Origin: Takifugu bimaculatus
Lineage: Eukaryota; Chordata; Actinopteri; Tetraodontiformes; Tetraodontidae
Length of the DNA: 64,000 nucleotides
Assembly (NCBI GenBank): GCA_004026145.2
Contig: CP034991.1
Coordinates: 3,866,794 to 3,930,793 of the forward strand
Direction: 5' to 3'
Positions 22,090-33,251 of this stretch are shown here, in pieces. A program made the position numbers and the translations under genes. The stretch's first letter is position 1; each line of letters starts with the position of its first letter. The notes under the pieces are model-generated. The model was not told the DNA's origin. It searched no databases and worked only from the letters and a program-made list of their open reading frames with translations.

Positions 22090-24565
22090 ATGGTAAGAGA
22101 TGGCGATAAAAGTGCTTAACTCGAAGATGAAAACACGCGGTGTTAACGCCGATGACACTCCCGGCTGCTTAGCGAGACACGGCTAACAACAACAAGGCGA
22201 CATCAGCAGAAAGCTGCGTCGTCATTCTGAAACTTAAATCCACGTTGATTGTTTGGAACATACATAAAACAGCACATGTGTCGTAGACTGATTTTGCTTT
22301 TATTTGCTCCCCAGTTTTCCTTCCAGGTGTTTGATCACCCAATTTCGAGGGCTTTCCAGAATCGTTTCTCCACTCAAGTACCGATGCTACTCCGTGTCAA
22401 TGCTGGCAGGACCCAATGATCGTTCCGATGTGGAGAAAGGGGGAAAAAGTAAAGGCCCAGAAATAGTCCCTATGTTTATTATGTACTGGGAAATGTGTTT
22501 GTTTAAAGGGCCACTCACAACAACCAATGGAATAATATATATAGACCTAAATTAATTACAATAATGATATTAGAATGGCTTCCTTCTGGTTCCAAGAACT
22601 GTCAGCTGGCACAATGGTGTTTATGTTCCTAGTTTATTGTTGATTGTTGTTCTTATTCTTCCTTCAGTAATCATGCCACCTTCAGCACTTGACCATCTCA
22701 GTAAGTGGGGTTCTATTAAAACTTACTAAACAATTAAAAAAAAGACAAACTTTTCCAGATTATTCACCTTCCTTTCATTACAGGCAGACTTAACATCACC
22801 TATCCGATGCTGTTTAAGCTCACCAACAAGAATTCAGACAGAATGACGCACTGTGGAGTTCTGGAGTTTGTGGCTGACGAGGGAATCTGTTATCTTCCAC
22901 ATTGGGTAAGTTGATTTTATTTAATTTAACTTCAGGGTTTGCCAAGCCCAGTTTGTATGTCAACGTCTAGTTTAAAAAAAATAGTGAGATCAAATGTATC
23001 TGGGTGAATACAAATGTGAGTACAATTTGAATATATTTAAACAATAAGCATGATGGCTCAAATCACAACTCAGAGCCTTTTCAATAATCATGTAATGAAT
23101 GATTGAATTGTTTATATATTTGTGGCTTTTACTTAAGTACACTTTTACTTTGTGTTTAGATGATGCAGAATCTCCTGCTGGAGGAAGGAGGACTCGTCCA
23201 AGTGGAAAGCGTAAACCTCATGGTGGCCACTTATTCAAAGTTCCAGCCCCAGAGCCCCGACTTCCTGGACATCACCAACCCCAAAGCAGTGTGAGCATTA
23301 TCACAGACATGCTAGCTTTACAACGAATTGTGCAGCTCATGATGGTTCTCTGTGGATTGTCATTGAAGACTGGAGAATGCCTTGAGAAACTTTGCCTGTT
23401 TGACCACAGGCGATGTTATCGCTATCAACTATAATGAAAAGGTGAAACACTTCATACAGATTGGACTAATTCTGAAAGTGTTATTCTGAGTAATACTAAT
23501 GGGAGTTGTGGGTTCCTTTCAGATATACGAGCTACGAGTCATGGAGACAAAGCCAGATAAAGCAGTCTCCATCATTGAATGTGATATGAATGTAAGGTCA
23601 CAGACAACACCCGAATGTTCTGCTTTGGTCTCCACTGAAAACTCCACGTGTTTCTCAGGTGGATTTCGACGCTCCTTTGGGTTACAAAGAACCTGAACGG
23701 CAACCACAGCACCAAGAGGAACCAACTGTAAGGACCGTACCCGTACACACAAATGTCTGTGTGAGCAAGTTGATTCAGTGAATCTCTTTACAGGAAGGAG
23801 AAGATCACAGCAGTTACGCTGACATGGACACAGGCTTCAGGGTGAGTGGGTGTTCACCGTCTTTACCGCTGTCCCCCAAGAGCAGGTGAACTGATGAAAA
23901 CTACATCTCTAACCCAGGCTTTCACCGGCTCTGGCAATCGTTTGGATGGTAAAACAAAGGGAATCGAGCCCAGCCCAGCTCCTCTAGACCCAAGTGACAT
24001 CAAAAGGTGAGCAGATTTTCAGCAGTGCAGAAACGAAGTAGTTTTACAAATAAATATTTGAATGCAACGTTTTAACCAAAAATTATGTTACTTACTGTTA
24101 ACTCAGCACATAGTAGATTGATCCACTGCTACCTGGTATAAATGATTTAATTATTGCAGCGTTTTCATGTCTTATTATTCAAGGGATTAATGACACGTCC
24201 TTTGCGACCCACATGCATGTTTTCCAATCAGGAATTCAGGCCTTTATGCCACCGGACGTCAGTGTTGCCGTGCAGTTTAGCTTCTGTGTTTTAAGCTCTG
24301 TGGTTTCATTTCACAGAGGTATTCCCAACTATGACTTCAAAATCGGAAGGATCACTTTCATTCGGAATTCAAAGCCTCAACCCAAGAAATTTGTGGATGA
24401 CGTAAGAATTGTTATGTTTGTAACTCTTGAATGTAGCAATATTCTGTGTCGTTCTGTTTTACTTGGTTATGTTATTTCTCCTGCTTTAAGGACGATGCTG
24501 TAAATAAGTTCATCGCCTTCTCCGGAGAGGGACAGTCACTACGCAAGAAAGGCCGGAAGCCTTAA
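22090..24565 (+). CDS. ufd1: UFD1, ubiquitin recognition factor in ERAD, one frame break
   Basis: Ufd1 forms a heterodimer with Npl4 that recruits the p97/VCP ATPase to ubiquitinated clients in ER-associated degradation. Twelve exons: 22090-22092 (ATG only), 22315-22448, 22668-22700, 22784-22905, 23160-23290, 23369-23441, 23523-23591, 23659-23727, 23794-23841, 23918-24006, 24317-24401, 24491-24565. The N-terminal double-psi barrel domain (FDHPISRAFQNRFSTQ, then LNITYPMLFKLTNKNSDRMT) is followed by the p97/Npl4-binding tail ending GEGQSLRKKGRKP. Exons sum to 931 nt; removing one base gives 309 residues (human 307). The extra base is a G at 22378 (ACT CAA G TAC CGA), which separates STQ from YRCYSVSMLAGPND. 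All other junctions keep frame. In human the gene also lies in 22q11.2. Confidence 0.95.
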
Positions 24566-25298
24566 AGCCTTTCACCTCAAGAGACTGGCTGATACGCAGG
24601 AGCTGACTATAGCTTTTGTCAATCTTCCCTTCAGATGTGTTTGGTCTCCTTTAAAGTATTTTGCAGATGATTTGTGAATACATCTTTTGAAAACTTTTGG
24701 GAATTGTTTTTTTTGTTCCCCAGAGTAATGGATCTGCGTACATTTCCTGTCACCATAAAAGTGAATGAACACCCCAACCACGCAAACATGTATCCACTTT
24801 AAAATAAGTTTTATTTCAAGCATATTCTGATCAGTTGTAATTTTTCTCATTCACTTTAATAACGTAGCAGTGTGAATATTGGTGATACCGCTACCTTTTT
24901 TTTTTTTAAAGTATGAGACTTGAATTGTATGTTGGATTTTTTTTTTTTAAATCTTTGGTTATTTTTCTTCATTCCTTAAATCTATTTATAGGCAAATAAA
25001 TTGTCTTTTTTGAAGCTTGACATGTTTTGATTTATTAGTTTATTTTGTAATGTGCAAGCAAAGATGTACATTTTCATCAGATAAACTAAAACCTAAACAG
25101 AGTTTCTGAATTTGGAATTATTGGAAATGAAAGAAAATGGTTTTTGGCAAAAGAAAGCAACTTTAAAGTTATAATATTAAAGCTAAAATGTCATTTCTAA
25201 GTCTTTTCAAAATAAAATAAACGTTGAAAGCTTTTATTATGAAGCGCACTGAAACCGGAAGTGTGCTTGCTGTAGCGCCGGTGTTAGCATAAGTAGCT
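24566..25298. other. ufd1 3'UTR and spacer
   Basis: AT-rich. AATAAA motifs near 24995 and 25213 could be ufd1 polyadenylation signals. Nothing coding was recognised before the next ATG at 25299. Confidence 0.45.
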
Positions 25299-26280
25299 AT
25301 GGAACAGACTACTGAAACAAACTGGAGGGTAATTTGTCACTAATATATGTATTTTTTATCATCTTAATGTGGTCACATTCGTAACAACCTTCTCGTTTTT
25401 CGATATATATGATAGAGAAGAAATCGTTCATTTAAAAAAAAAAAAAATCAAGGTTACAAGCGAGCTACTGTAGTGTTTTGATAACCTGACCTAGCAGGAA
25501 ACTGAAGGGTATTTTGATAGAAAACCTTTTACACCAGTAGTGTTTATTGTTTGCTTTTGGAATCTAATGTTGATAGTGTCATAATATTGCCCTAAAATAT
25601 CGTTGTAAAACGTGGTACCAAACGGCGCCCAGTTATACGATATATTATGTAACTCTCGGATCTTATCAGGTATATTTAAATGGCTAAATGATGCAGTGGC
25701 TTATTTTGAGCAGTAGGATAATCCAGAATATTCTCTACGATGGACTTAGTGTTGATAGATATTTGTGTTGTTCAGACACCCCGGGACTGTGGCGACTACT
25801 TGAGCGAATTCAGACACTGCAAAAGTTTGTGGAATCGTTTTCACCATTATTATGCTTATGGGACGATTCCATCCTGCCACCAGTGGAAAGAGGACTACAA
25901 CAACTGCAAAGAGTGGGAAAAACACAAAACACTGAAGGCCAAGGTAGACACTGCAACTCTACTCTGCTTTCATACTCAAAAATATTATTTTATACTACGT
26001 ATACCATCTCGTTGAGCTGATTGCATATCTGATTTTTAGTTTTATAACTTATTAGACCGTATGTGGAAAAGACAATGTAATATCTTGAATACTGTTATCC
26101 CAATTTTCTGACACTAAAATATCTTTTGCTTTCATTACTTTTTGCAGGATGCCCTGCAGATGAGTGAGAGAAATCGAGTGGAAGAGCAAAGAAAGTTCAC
26201 AGCCAGTATGGACGATGAGGCAAGGCCCCCCCAGTGACTGGCACATGCCACTAACCCAGGAAAAGCCTCAGGATCCCTGA
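25299..26280 (+). CDS. c22orf39: C22orf39/PANTS homologue, frame break in a C7 run
   Basis: Small Cys-rich protein (UPF0545) described in mammals as PANTS, a synaptic plasticity regulator. Exons 25299-25328 (MEQTTETNWR), 25776-25943 (TPRDCGDYLSEFRHCKSLW onward) and 26148-26280. Paired cysteines occur in CGDYLSEFRHC and CHQWKEDYNNC, a CX9C-like spacing of the type seen in the family. As read, translation ends after EARPPQ at 26237. With one C fewer in the C7 run at 26226-26232 it continues SDWHMPLTQEKPQDP to a stop at 26280, matching the human tail PPPDWHLPLPQEKDE and giving 109 residues. A homopolymer length error is the simplest explanation. Its position next to ufd1 and mrpl40 matches human 22q11.2. 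Confidence 0.9.
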
Positions 26281-27195
26281 ACAATCTTTCCTTTATATGG
26301 ACTAAAAAAATGATTATCGGTAAATGTAAAAGGAGCTCCTTACATGAATGTTCAAAGCCACAGAATGGAGACTATATAGTACCATCAGGAGTTGAAATTA
26401 TTATGGTGCTATTTAAAACAGATTCTTCAGTAATGTGTGCTGATGACCTATGCTGTATACTGTAATAAACTTAATTATACTGGCTTTTTAAAGTAATGTC
26501 TTTATAGTTATACACATTTGCACTGGTGCAAAACAATATCTAATTCTAGGCTTACAATTTTTAAAATTTATTGCTGCATATCATTTCACAGTAATACTTC
26601 ATGTGAATGTTAGAATATCAGAAATAAATTTGTTTTTCTGCAATTTTAACAAGGGCACTTAAGTTTTATTCCTGTGCAGATCAATGACAGCATTTAATGA
26701 AAATATTAATTTTAAAATGCACTGACAGTGTAAAACTGCTTTAAGTATAGATATTTAAGTGGCAAAATTCTAAAATAAGTAGATTGTCACTCCTGATGAT
26801 TTTTACATATCGGGTAAAAAAAAAAAATTACCTATCAGGTAAAAGATCATCTTAATTTAAAGTTTATTTATCATCTGATCAGCCACCAATTTAAGAATTT
26901 AATTAAGTAATTAGATGTTTTTATTGTGTGGTTGTCCTGCAGTATTACAACACTACAACACTCAAAGCTTGGCTTCAACTCACAAAGCTTTAATAAAAAG
27001 TACATTTTCATTTTTGTCTGGATTTTGTTAACAGATGTGAATGTGAAGGAAGAAAAGTCCATTTCTGTTGATGTGAAACAAGACCGGATGTCTTGCACAT
27101 CTACACCAGTTTGGGTCTTGGCTTTTTGAACATTCAGCAATATCAAACATGGAAATAGTGAACAAAGATACACACAGGCTACAAGCCACTGTCCA
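26281..27195. other. Spacer between C22orf39 homologue and mrpl40
   Basis: Convergent gene ends. AATAAA at about 26464 is a likely polyadenylation signal for the plus-strand gene. No other feature was recognised. Confidence 0.45.
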
Positions 27196-28447
27196 TCACT
27201 GTGTGTAAACCCTTGTAATGTCATTGTATTTTCCATCAGGAGCCTCATACTTGGGATTTGGTGGCGTGTATACGGGACCTTCGTGAGTAAAAGGAAACAG
27301 AGAAAGGTCTGGCTTCAGTGCTGCTCGGTACAGCTCCTCAGATTCTAATTTTAACTCTTCAAGTGCCTCCCTCTGTGCTTCTAATGCATTTTCAACAGCC
27401 TGCACCTCAGCCATGTGCTGGCTCCTGCAAAAAAAATGCAAATAACTATATTAAATAAAGCCCAGTAAGGGTCAAAATTGAAATTTGCGAAAGTGTCAGT
27501 GATAGAAAAAAGGTAAAGAATAATGACCTGTTTGTAGCGAGACCAGTCTTTCAGTAGCAGAGCACGGCGCTCACTTTCTTCAAATGATAGCTTTGGTACA
27601 GTGCGCTCCCTAACAGAGAAGAAGCAACAATTTCTTTAAGCAAATATTGCATTGCAAGAGTAAGGGGTCACATAATGCTAATGCTAGAAAACAGTTTTAG
27701 ATTCACTAATTGGCCAGGAAAGCTTTATATTACAGTAGCAATCATAAGTCAAAAAACAGAAGAACACTTCAGAATCTGGATGGTAAAAACTTTGAAATAA
27801 TGAGATTAAGATGACTCCTTGTACCTTGTTTCATCTAGAAATTTAGTTGGAGTAAGAAAATCTTCTATGGGTATAAGCTCTGGGGCAACCTTCTCCAGCT
27901 TCTTCAACTTTTTTTTCAGTCTGTCTTTGGCTATTTGCTCCCTTCTAGGATCCACTTTCTTCTTCTTTTTGGGCTCTGCTCTAAAAATGGGAAAGAAAGG
28001 TTCTTCATTAACAACTCCCACTCAAATCTTAATGTAAATAACCATCCCCCCAGTCAGAAAAGAAAAATAGAGACATTTAATTCGTGTTACAGTGATGTTG
28101 ACAAGATAGGAACGTTTCATGTCGGAAAACAATAATATTGAAGGCAATATCTTAAGAATATGCAACATTCATTGTACCTCAGAGCAGCTGATGTCTTAAT
28201 TGTCATCACAGGTGCAAACCAAAGACTTCGTGCAGCATGGTGATGTTCTCCGAACAGGAAGATGCTAAACAATACAATATTAATAATACTGAACCCAAAT
28301 GACAACATTCCTCTGTAACCTTAGCCATGTTAGCTCCATTTAGCTGGCGCATCGCTTCATATGGTCTTTTACTGAAGTAAAAAAAATCACTCACCTTGAC
28401 GCAGTTTGTCGGGTTGAAAAACAAGAGAGACAGCGCGACAACGCCAT
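27196..28447 (-). CDS. mrpl40: Mitochondrial ribosomal protein mL40, one frame break
   Basis: Component of the large subunit of the mitochondrial ribosome. Minus-strand exons: 28447-28395 (MALSRCLSCFSTRQTAS), 28264-28178, 27980-27825, 27609-27528, 27424-27196. The protein has a presequence-like N-terminus rich in Arg, Ser and Ala, a basic block (AEPKKKKKVDPRREQIAKDR), the conserved APELIPIEDFLTPTKFLDE, a helical RTVPKLSFEESERRALLLKD, and the C-terminal GPVYTPPNPKYEAPDGKYND. Exons sum to 607 nt; removing one base gives 201 residues (human 206). The extra base is a C at 27420-27421, right after the last acceptor (GAG CC AGC; GAG CAG CAC would read EQHMAEVQ). It shares a short intergenic region head-to-head with acaa2. 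Confidence 0.93.
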
Positions 28448-28867
28448 ATTCTAGTGTAGTTTCACAGTAAACGCATAACCCTTATCAAAAGAAGAGAAGC
28501 ACTCACATGCATAAAAATCCTCTCTATCTCTTGACATAGGATAGACGCGGCGCGTAAATATGACGTAAAGGTCGCGTCATAAATCATGAACTTGCACTTA
28601 AGAGAATGACACTTAAATATCCAACGTATAATTATGTGAACCTACAGTCACAGGCCAATACACAGATTGCCAAAATATTTCAAGTTTGTTTCAGATTTCT
28701 AATATTTATCGTAGAGTGATTCTAAACCGGCACACTCGTGGTAACCTTAGTTTTTCCGAAAGGACCACATTGTTTCCTGCACAACAGCGACGTAAGGTCA
28801 GGTCTTTCCCGAGTCACCAGGACTTGAACACATCATAATTTGACCCCGAGTTTGTTCTCTCCGAATT
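28448..28867. promoter_or_regulatory. Bidirectional promoter region mrpl40/acaa2
   Basis: The two start codons lie 420 bp apart, facing away from each other. Both products are mitochondrial. CRE/ATF-like half sites occur at 28561-28568 (TGACGTAA) and on the opposite strand at about 28574-28580 (GCGTCAT). No TATA box was found. Shared control is inferred from spacing. Confidence 0.55.
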
Positions 28868-31677
28868 ATGGCGCTTCTCAGAGGTAAAGTTAACGTTTGT
28901 TGCTCCAGGAAAGTATAAACGTTTTAAACTCTTAGGCTCTGTAATCATCAAGGCTACTGCAAAGGCACTTGTCTAAAAAAAGCAAATCTCTGCAAGACAA
29001 GACGTGATTCGTTAATTTCATTGATTGATGTTTTTCCATAAAGAAATTAAGAAATTTACTAAATCTTTTGAGAAAATGTTTGCATCTTAAAACGAAGTGT
29101 AAAATACAAAGCATGACATGGCAATACATGCATTCGTTGCACATGAAAATAAATATAAAATAATTGTTCTTTTCAAAGGAAACTGCAGTTTTGTCAAATG
29201 GTTTTTGAAGTTATCTTGTACCCTTTGATAAATACCTTGGTGCATTTAAACTTTTAAATTGCCTGAAAATTTATCTCGAGAAAGTGTAAACAAGTGCACA
29301 CTGCATTCTTGTTCCTCTACTTTGCTTTAAATTCGTTTCAGAATCTATTTAATCCTTGTTACTGTTGAAATGTTACTGATACATTTTGAATCCAGTGTAG
29401 GTATGTTTGTAGTGGATTGACTCTGTTGCTGTACAAAAGCCTTGTTTTTCTTTGCAGGTGTATTCATTGTAGCAGCCAAGCGAACTCCATTTGGGACATA
29501 CGGGGGTGTTTTGAAGGATCACAGTGCAACAGATTTAGCTGAGCATGCAGCCAAAGCTGCCCTTGCTGCAGGGAGGGTTGCACCAGAACTTGTAAATAGT
29601 GTCATTATGGGAAATGTAATGCAGGTACAGCAAATTTAATAAACACCAGCTATGATTATTTACATTTGTCTAACACTCAACAATGCTGTTATTCAATAAT
29701 TATATATGCACTTGAGTAATATCTATGTTTTTCCCATGGTTCATTATTTTATTCTGTCATCATAACATCAGAGCTCAGCTGATGCACCCTACATTGCCCG
29801 TCATGTGGGTCTGAGGTGCGGTATTCCCATTCCAGTGCCTGCTCTTACGGTGAACAGGCTGTGTGGATCTGGTTTCCAGTCCATCATCAATGGCGCTCAG
29901 GTCAGTGCTCCATCAGAAACTGGAAAAATTTGGCAAAATCGAAATTGTCAGTCAGCTGAAAAAGTTATTTAGCTGAATCTTACACGCGTTATTTTTAAAG
30001 CACCTCCCATTACATAGTAAAGCAATTGATTCAGAAATTCTGGTGTGTAGATTCTTTCATGATGTATGACACTGTGAAATTTAATCATTCAGACATTATT
30101 TGTGTGTTTGTAGGAGATTTGCCTTAGAGAGTCCGAGGTGGTCCTGTGTGGAGGCTCAGAAAGCATGAGCCAGGCCCCATATGCTGTCCGAAACATAAGA
30201 TTTGGTACTAAGTTTGGAGTCGATCTCAAGGTTTGCTTTGGATGGACTTTGCCTTTGTGTTGTCCTCACTCAAATGAGTACTTATGACATTGGAATAGCA
30301 AAGAAACAACATGAATGGATTTATCCGTATCAACCCACCAGAAGAATAAAATACCCGAATCAGACCTATAAAATAACACAATGCACTGATTTATTCTGGG
30401 TATAGGATGAAGCCTAGTAACCATATATATTACATTGTCACCTGACAGCTAGAGGACACCTTGTGGGCAGGTTTGACCGACCTGCATATCAAACTCCCGA
30501 TGGGCATTACAGCAGAGAACCTGGCAGAAAAATATGAAATCACACGAGAAGACTGTGACAATTATGCATACCAAACACAGCAAAGGTGGAAGGCAGGTAA
30601 GATTGTCCCCCCGTGTGTTATGACAAAAGACAAGCTTATTTTGAATGGTAATTTCCTTTGAATTCCAGCTCATGAGGCTGGTCACTACACAGCCGAAATC
30701 ACTCCTGTGGAGGTGAAGGCTAAGAAAGGCAAAGTGGCAATGGCTCAGGATGAACACCCTCGTCCACAGACTACACTGGAGCAAATGGCCAAACTGCCTG
30801 CGGTCTTCAAGAAGGGAGGCACGGTCACTGCTGCCAATGCGTCGGTGAGTTTACAACTTTGGACTCTGATCTGATGCAGTTATTTCTCTCGGTCGTTATC
30901 TCGGAGGGGGTAGCTTTGTGGTGTGTGTTGTTTCTACACTCGTGATAGCTCTCCAGTAAATACAGCCCCTGATTCTTGGTCTCCAGGGCGTCTCAGATGG
31001 CGCTGCTGCTGTGATCATTGCAAGTGAAGATGCTGTGAAAGAACACAAACTTACTCCGCTGGCCAGAATTGTGGCCTACCACGCCTCAGGCTGTGATCCG
31101 AGTATTATGGGAATTGGTGAGTGCCACCATAGTGTAATGTTGAATAAATGAAATAACTGCTGTTGCTCTGACAGCTTCTGTACATTGCCTTAGGTCCTGT
31201 GCCAGCAATAACTGAAACCCTGAAAAAAGCTGGTCTGACTCTCAAGTGACATGGATCTTGTTGAGGTTTGTTAAGTTACTTGCTGGAAGTGGTTTAGCAG
31301 TAGTTATGTTTCCACATAAGATGTAATTAACCATTTTCTATTTTCTGTGCACAGGTGAATGAGGCTTTTGCCTCTCAGTATCTGGCTGTCGCCAAAGCTC
31401 TTGGACTTAACCCAGAGAAAAGCAATGTGAACGGTGGGGCGATTGCGATTGGGCATCCGCTCGGTGCTTCTGGAGCCCGCATCACCGCCCACTTGGTTCA
31501 TGAGCTCAGGTACCTTATTCATTATGTGTGCATCGGACCTGATATGCTATTTATTGTAACATTGAGTAATTGCGATCTTATTTTCTATTTTGCAGACGTC
31601 GGGGTGGCAAATTCGCTGTCGGCTCGGCTTGCATTGGTGGCGGCCAAGGCATCGCTATCATCCTTGAAAACTGCTAA
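28868..31677 (+). CDS. acaa2: Mitochondrial 3-ketoacyl-CoA thiolase ACAA2, one frame break
   Basis: Catalyses the last thiolytic step of mitochondrial fatty acid beta-oxidation (3-ketoacyl-CoA plus CoA gives acetyl-CoA plus a shortened acyl-CoA). Ten exons: 28868-28883, 29458-29624, 29772-29900, 30114-30230, 30449-30596, 30669-30844, 30987-31116, 31194-31265, 31355-31509, 31596-31677. The N-terminus MALLRGVFIVAAKRTPFG matches the family's uncleaved import signal. The nucleophilic Cys is in NRLCGSGFQS. The His motif is NGGAIAIGHPLGASG, and the second catalytic Cys is in SACIGGGQG near the end. Exons total 1192 nt; removing one base gives 396 residues (human 397). The extra T at 31247 (CTC AAG T GAC ATG) creates a premature TGA between AGLTLK and DMDLVEVNEAF. 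The rest is intact. Confidence 0.95.
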
Positions 31678-31990
31678 CGGAGGAGACATTGAAAGGAAGA
31701 ATTGTTGAATGTGAATGTCTTTCTGCCACCTGGTTATGAAATGCCTTTGAACAAAGACCGCAAGAATCAAACCGCCATCATCGATCTCAAATCACGAAGC
31801 ATTGCTGTTTAGGATTTTTTTGGTATCACGGTATATATAATACCATAACAGCCTACCGGTGCCTTGGTAACACTACGTAGTAACATGTGGTTTAGTTTTA
31901 ACTTGACATATAGCTGGTGTGGCGTTACAAAATTTAAATGGGTTCCATTTGATAGACACTTTTCTAGCACTCCGTGAATGGTTTTCTGTC
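31678..31990. other. acaa2 3'UTR region
   Basis: AT-rich sequence after the stop. No coding potential was recognised. Confidence 0.4.
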
Positions 31991-31993
31991 AGA

Positions 31994-32104
31994 ATCCAAG
32001 GTAGTTTTCTCTGTCAACTGGACTGGGTTTCTTCTCTTGAAGACATTTCGCCTTCTATCCAGAAGGCTTCTTCAGTCCAGTTGACAGAGAAAACTACCTT
32101 GGAT
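31994..32104. repeat. Perfect 32-bp inverted repeat (foldback element)
   Basis: The left arm 31994-32025 (starting ATCCAAGGTAGTTTTCTCTG) and right arm 32073-32104 are exact reverse complements. They are separated by 47 bases that themselves contain complementary GAAG/CTTC segments. The structure would fold into a long hairpin. It resembles the foldback or MITE-type repeats common in fish genomes; I could not assign a family. Confidence 0.9.
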
Positions 32105-32600
32105 ACAATGACCTGGATGATTGAGAATCTACACAGTTTTCTGTCAGAAGAAACTGATTTGTATTTTCATATCCAAAACTCAATAAATAACTAAATGCTT
32201 AAAATCATACAGCGTTTTTGCTTCTCCCCCACAAAAAAAAAATTGCCATCAGTCCCTGTATTTGGGATTATTTTTTTTGCATGTAGTTTCATGGAAATCT
32301 CACAAATTAATTTGTTTGTGTATTTGTATTTAATTTATTATATCTTAAACTAATTAGAATTGGCAGTTATTATATATCACAATGATAAATATGAATGAAA
32401 TATTTAATTTGAATTTTGGTAAAACATTTTTCATGGAGAAAAATTAGGTGGCAAAGGTGATCGGTAGAGTTGATCAATAAGAGGGAAAGAAAAAGCCTTT
32501 TGAAGTTTAATAAACCTTAGTGGTTCACTCAAACGTAATGTTGAGTCCCAGCCACTGCAAGACTACATTTCCCATAGCAACCTGGGCTTTGACGTCCTTG
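32105..32600. other. Spacer before rpl6
   Basis: AT-rich sequence with short homopolymer runs. No gene or recognised repeat is seen. Confidence 0.4.
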
Positions 32601-32614
32601 CGTCACATTACAGC

Positions 32615-32665
32615 GTCCTTATATACGTCACGTTCCCGGATGTCGGTCTTTTTTTCATAGCAAAG
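32615..32665 (+). promoter_or_regulatory. rpl6 core promoter and 5'TOP first exon
   Basis: TTATATACG (about 32617-32625) is a TATA-like box about 28 bp before a pyrimidine tract CTTTTTTTC (from 32648). That tract fits the 5' terminal oligopyrimidine start of ribosomal protein mRNAs. A short non-coding exon then ends CAAAG followed by GTAGGA (donor 32666). An ACGTCAC CRE-like motif lies between TATA and start. The TOP element predicts mTOR-dependent translation. Confidence 0.65.
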
Positions 32666-33251
32666 GTAGGACGCTCTTGCCTTCGTGTTACTGTAGGAAT
32701 AAAATCTACTCTCATCTTTGCTATAGATTGAATGTACTGTCTACATATATCCGTGTGTGAACATCTGTATTATATAATACATAAGACCCCATTATTGCCA
32801 CGATTTATCCATCGCCTTTCCTCAATAATGTATCGTATTTTCTGTTAGCCGTCGTAGGCCACCGGCTAGCCGTAGTGCTCCCGGTTGTGTTAGCTACTTG
32901 CAGCAACGTGCCATTTACGTCAGTGGTTTTTAAATCGTACTGATCCGCAAACACACCCGAAATCATACTAGTAAACTTTTAATCGTCTTTTCGCCTAAAT
33001 ACGCGCATTGTTAACCAGGTTTAAGTAACGTCTGGGCTATGTGGCTAAGTGTTAGCCAGCCTTGCTTGTCATGCCTCAGCGTTGGAGGCAGCCGCGGTGT
33101 TACCACATTACAATGAATATAGCATACTTGTTTCATGCGGCGTTTACAATGATGCTTAATACGATTTGCATGGCTAATTAACGCTCATCAGTGCAAGTGT
33201 ATGTGTTCTATGTTCGCTTTTATCCTAAAATCTACAATATTCTTGTATTAG

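Noticed and set aside
10890..31250. Programmed +1 ribosomal frameshifting as the cause of the breaks
   Set aside because: The break sites share no slippery motif or downstream structure, and the six genes are unrelated and normally in one frame in vertebrates.
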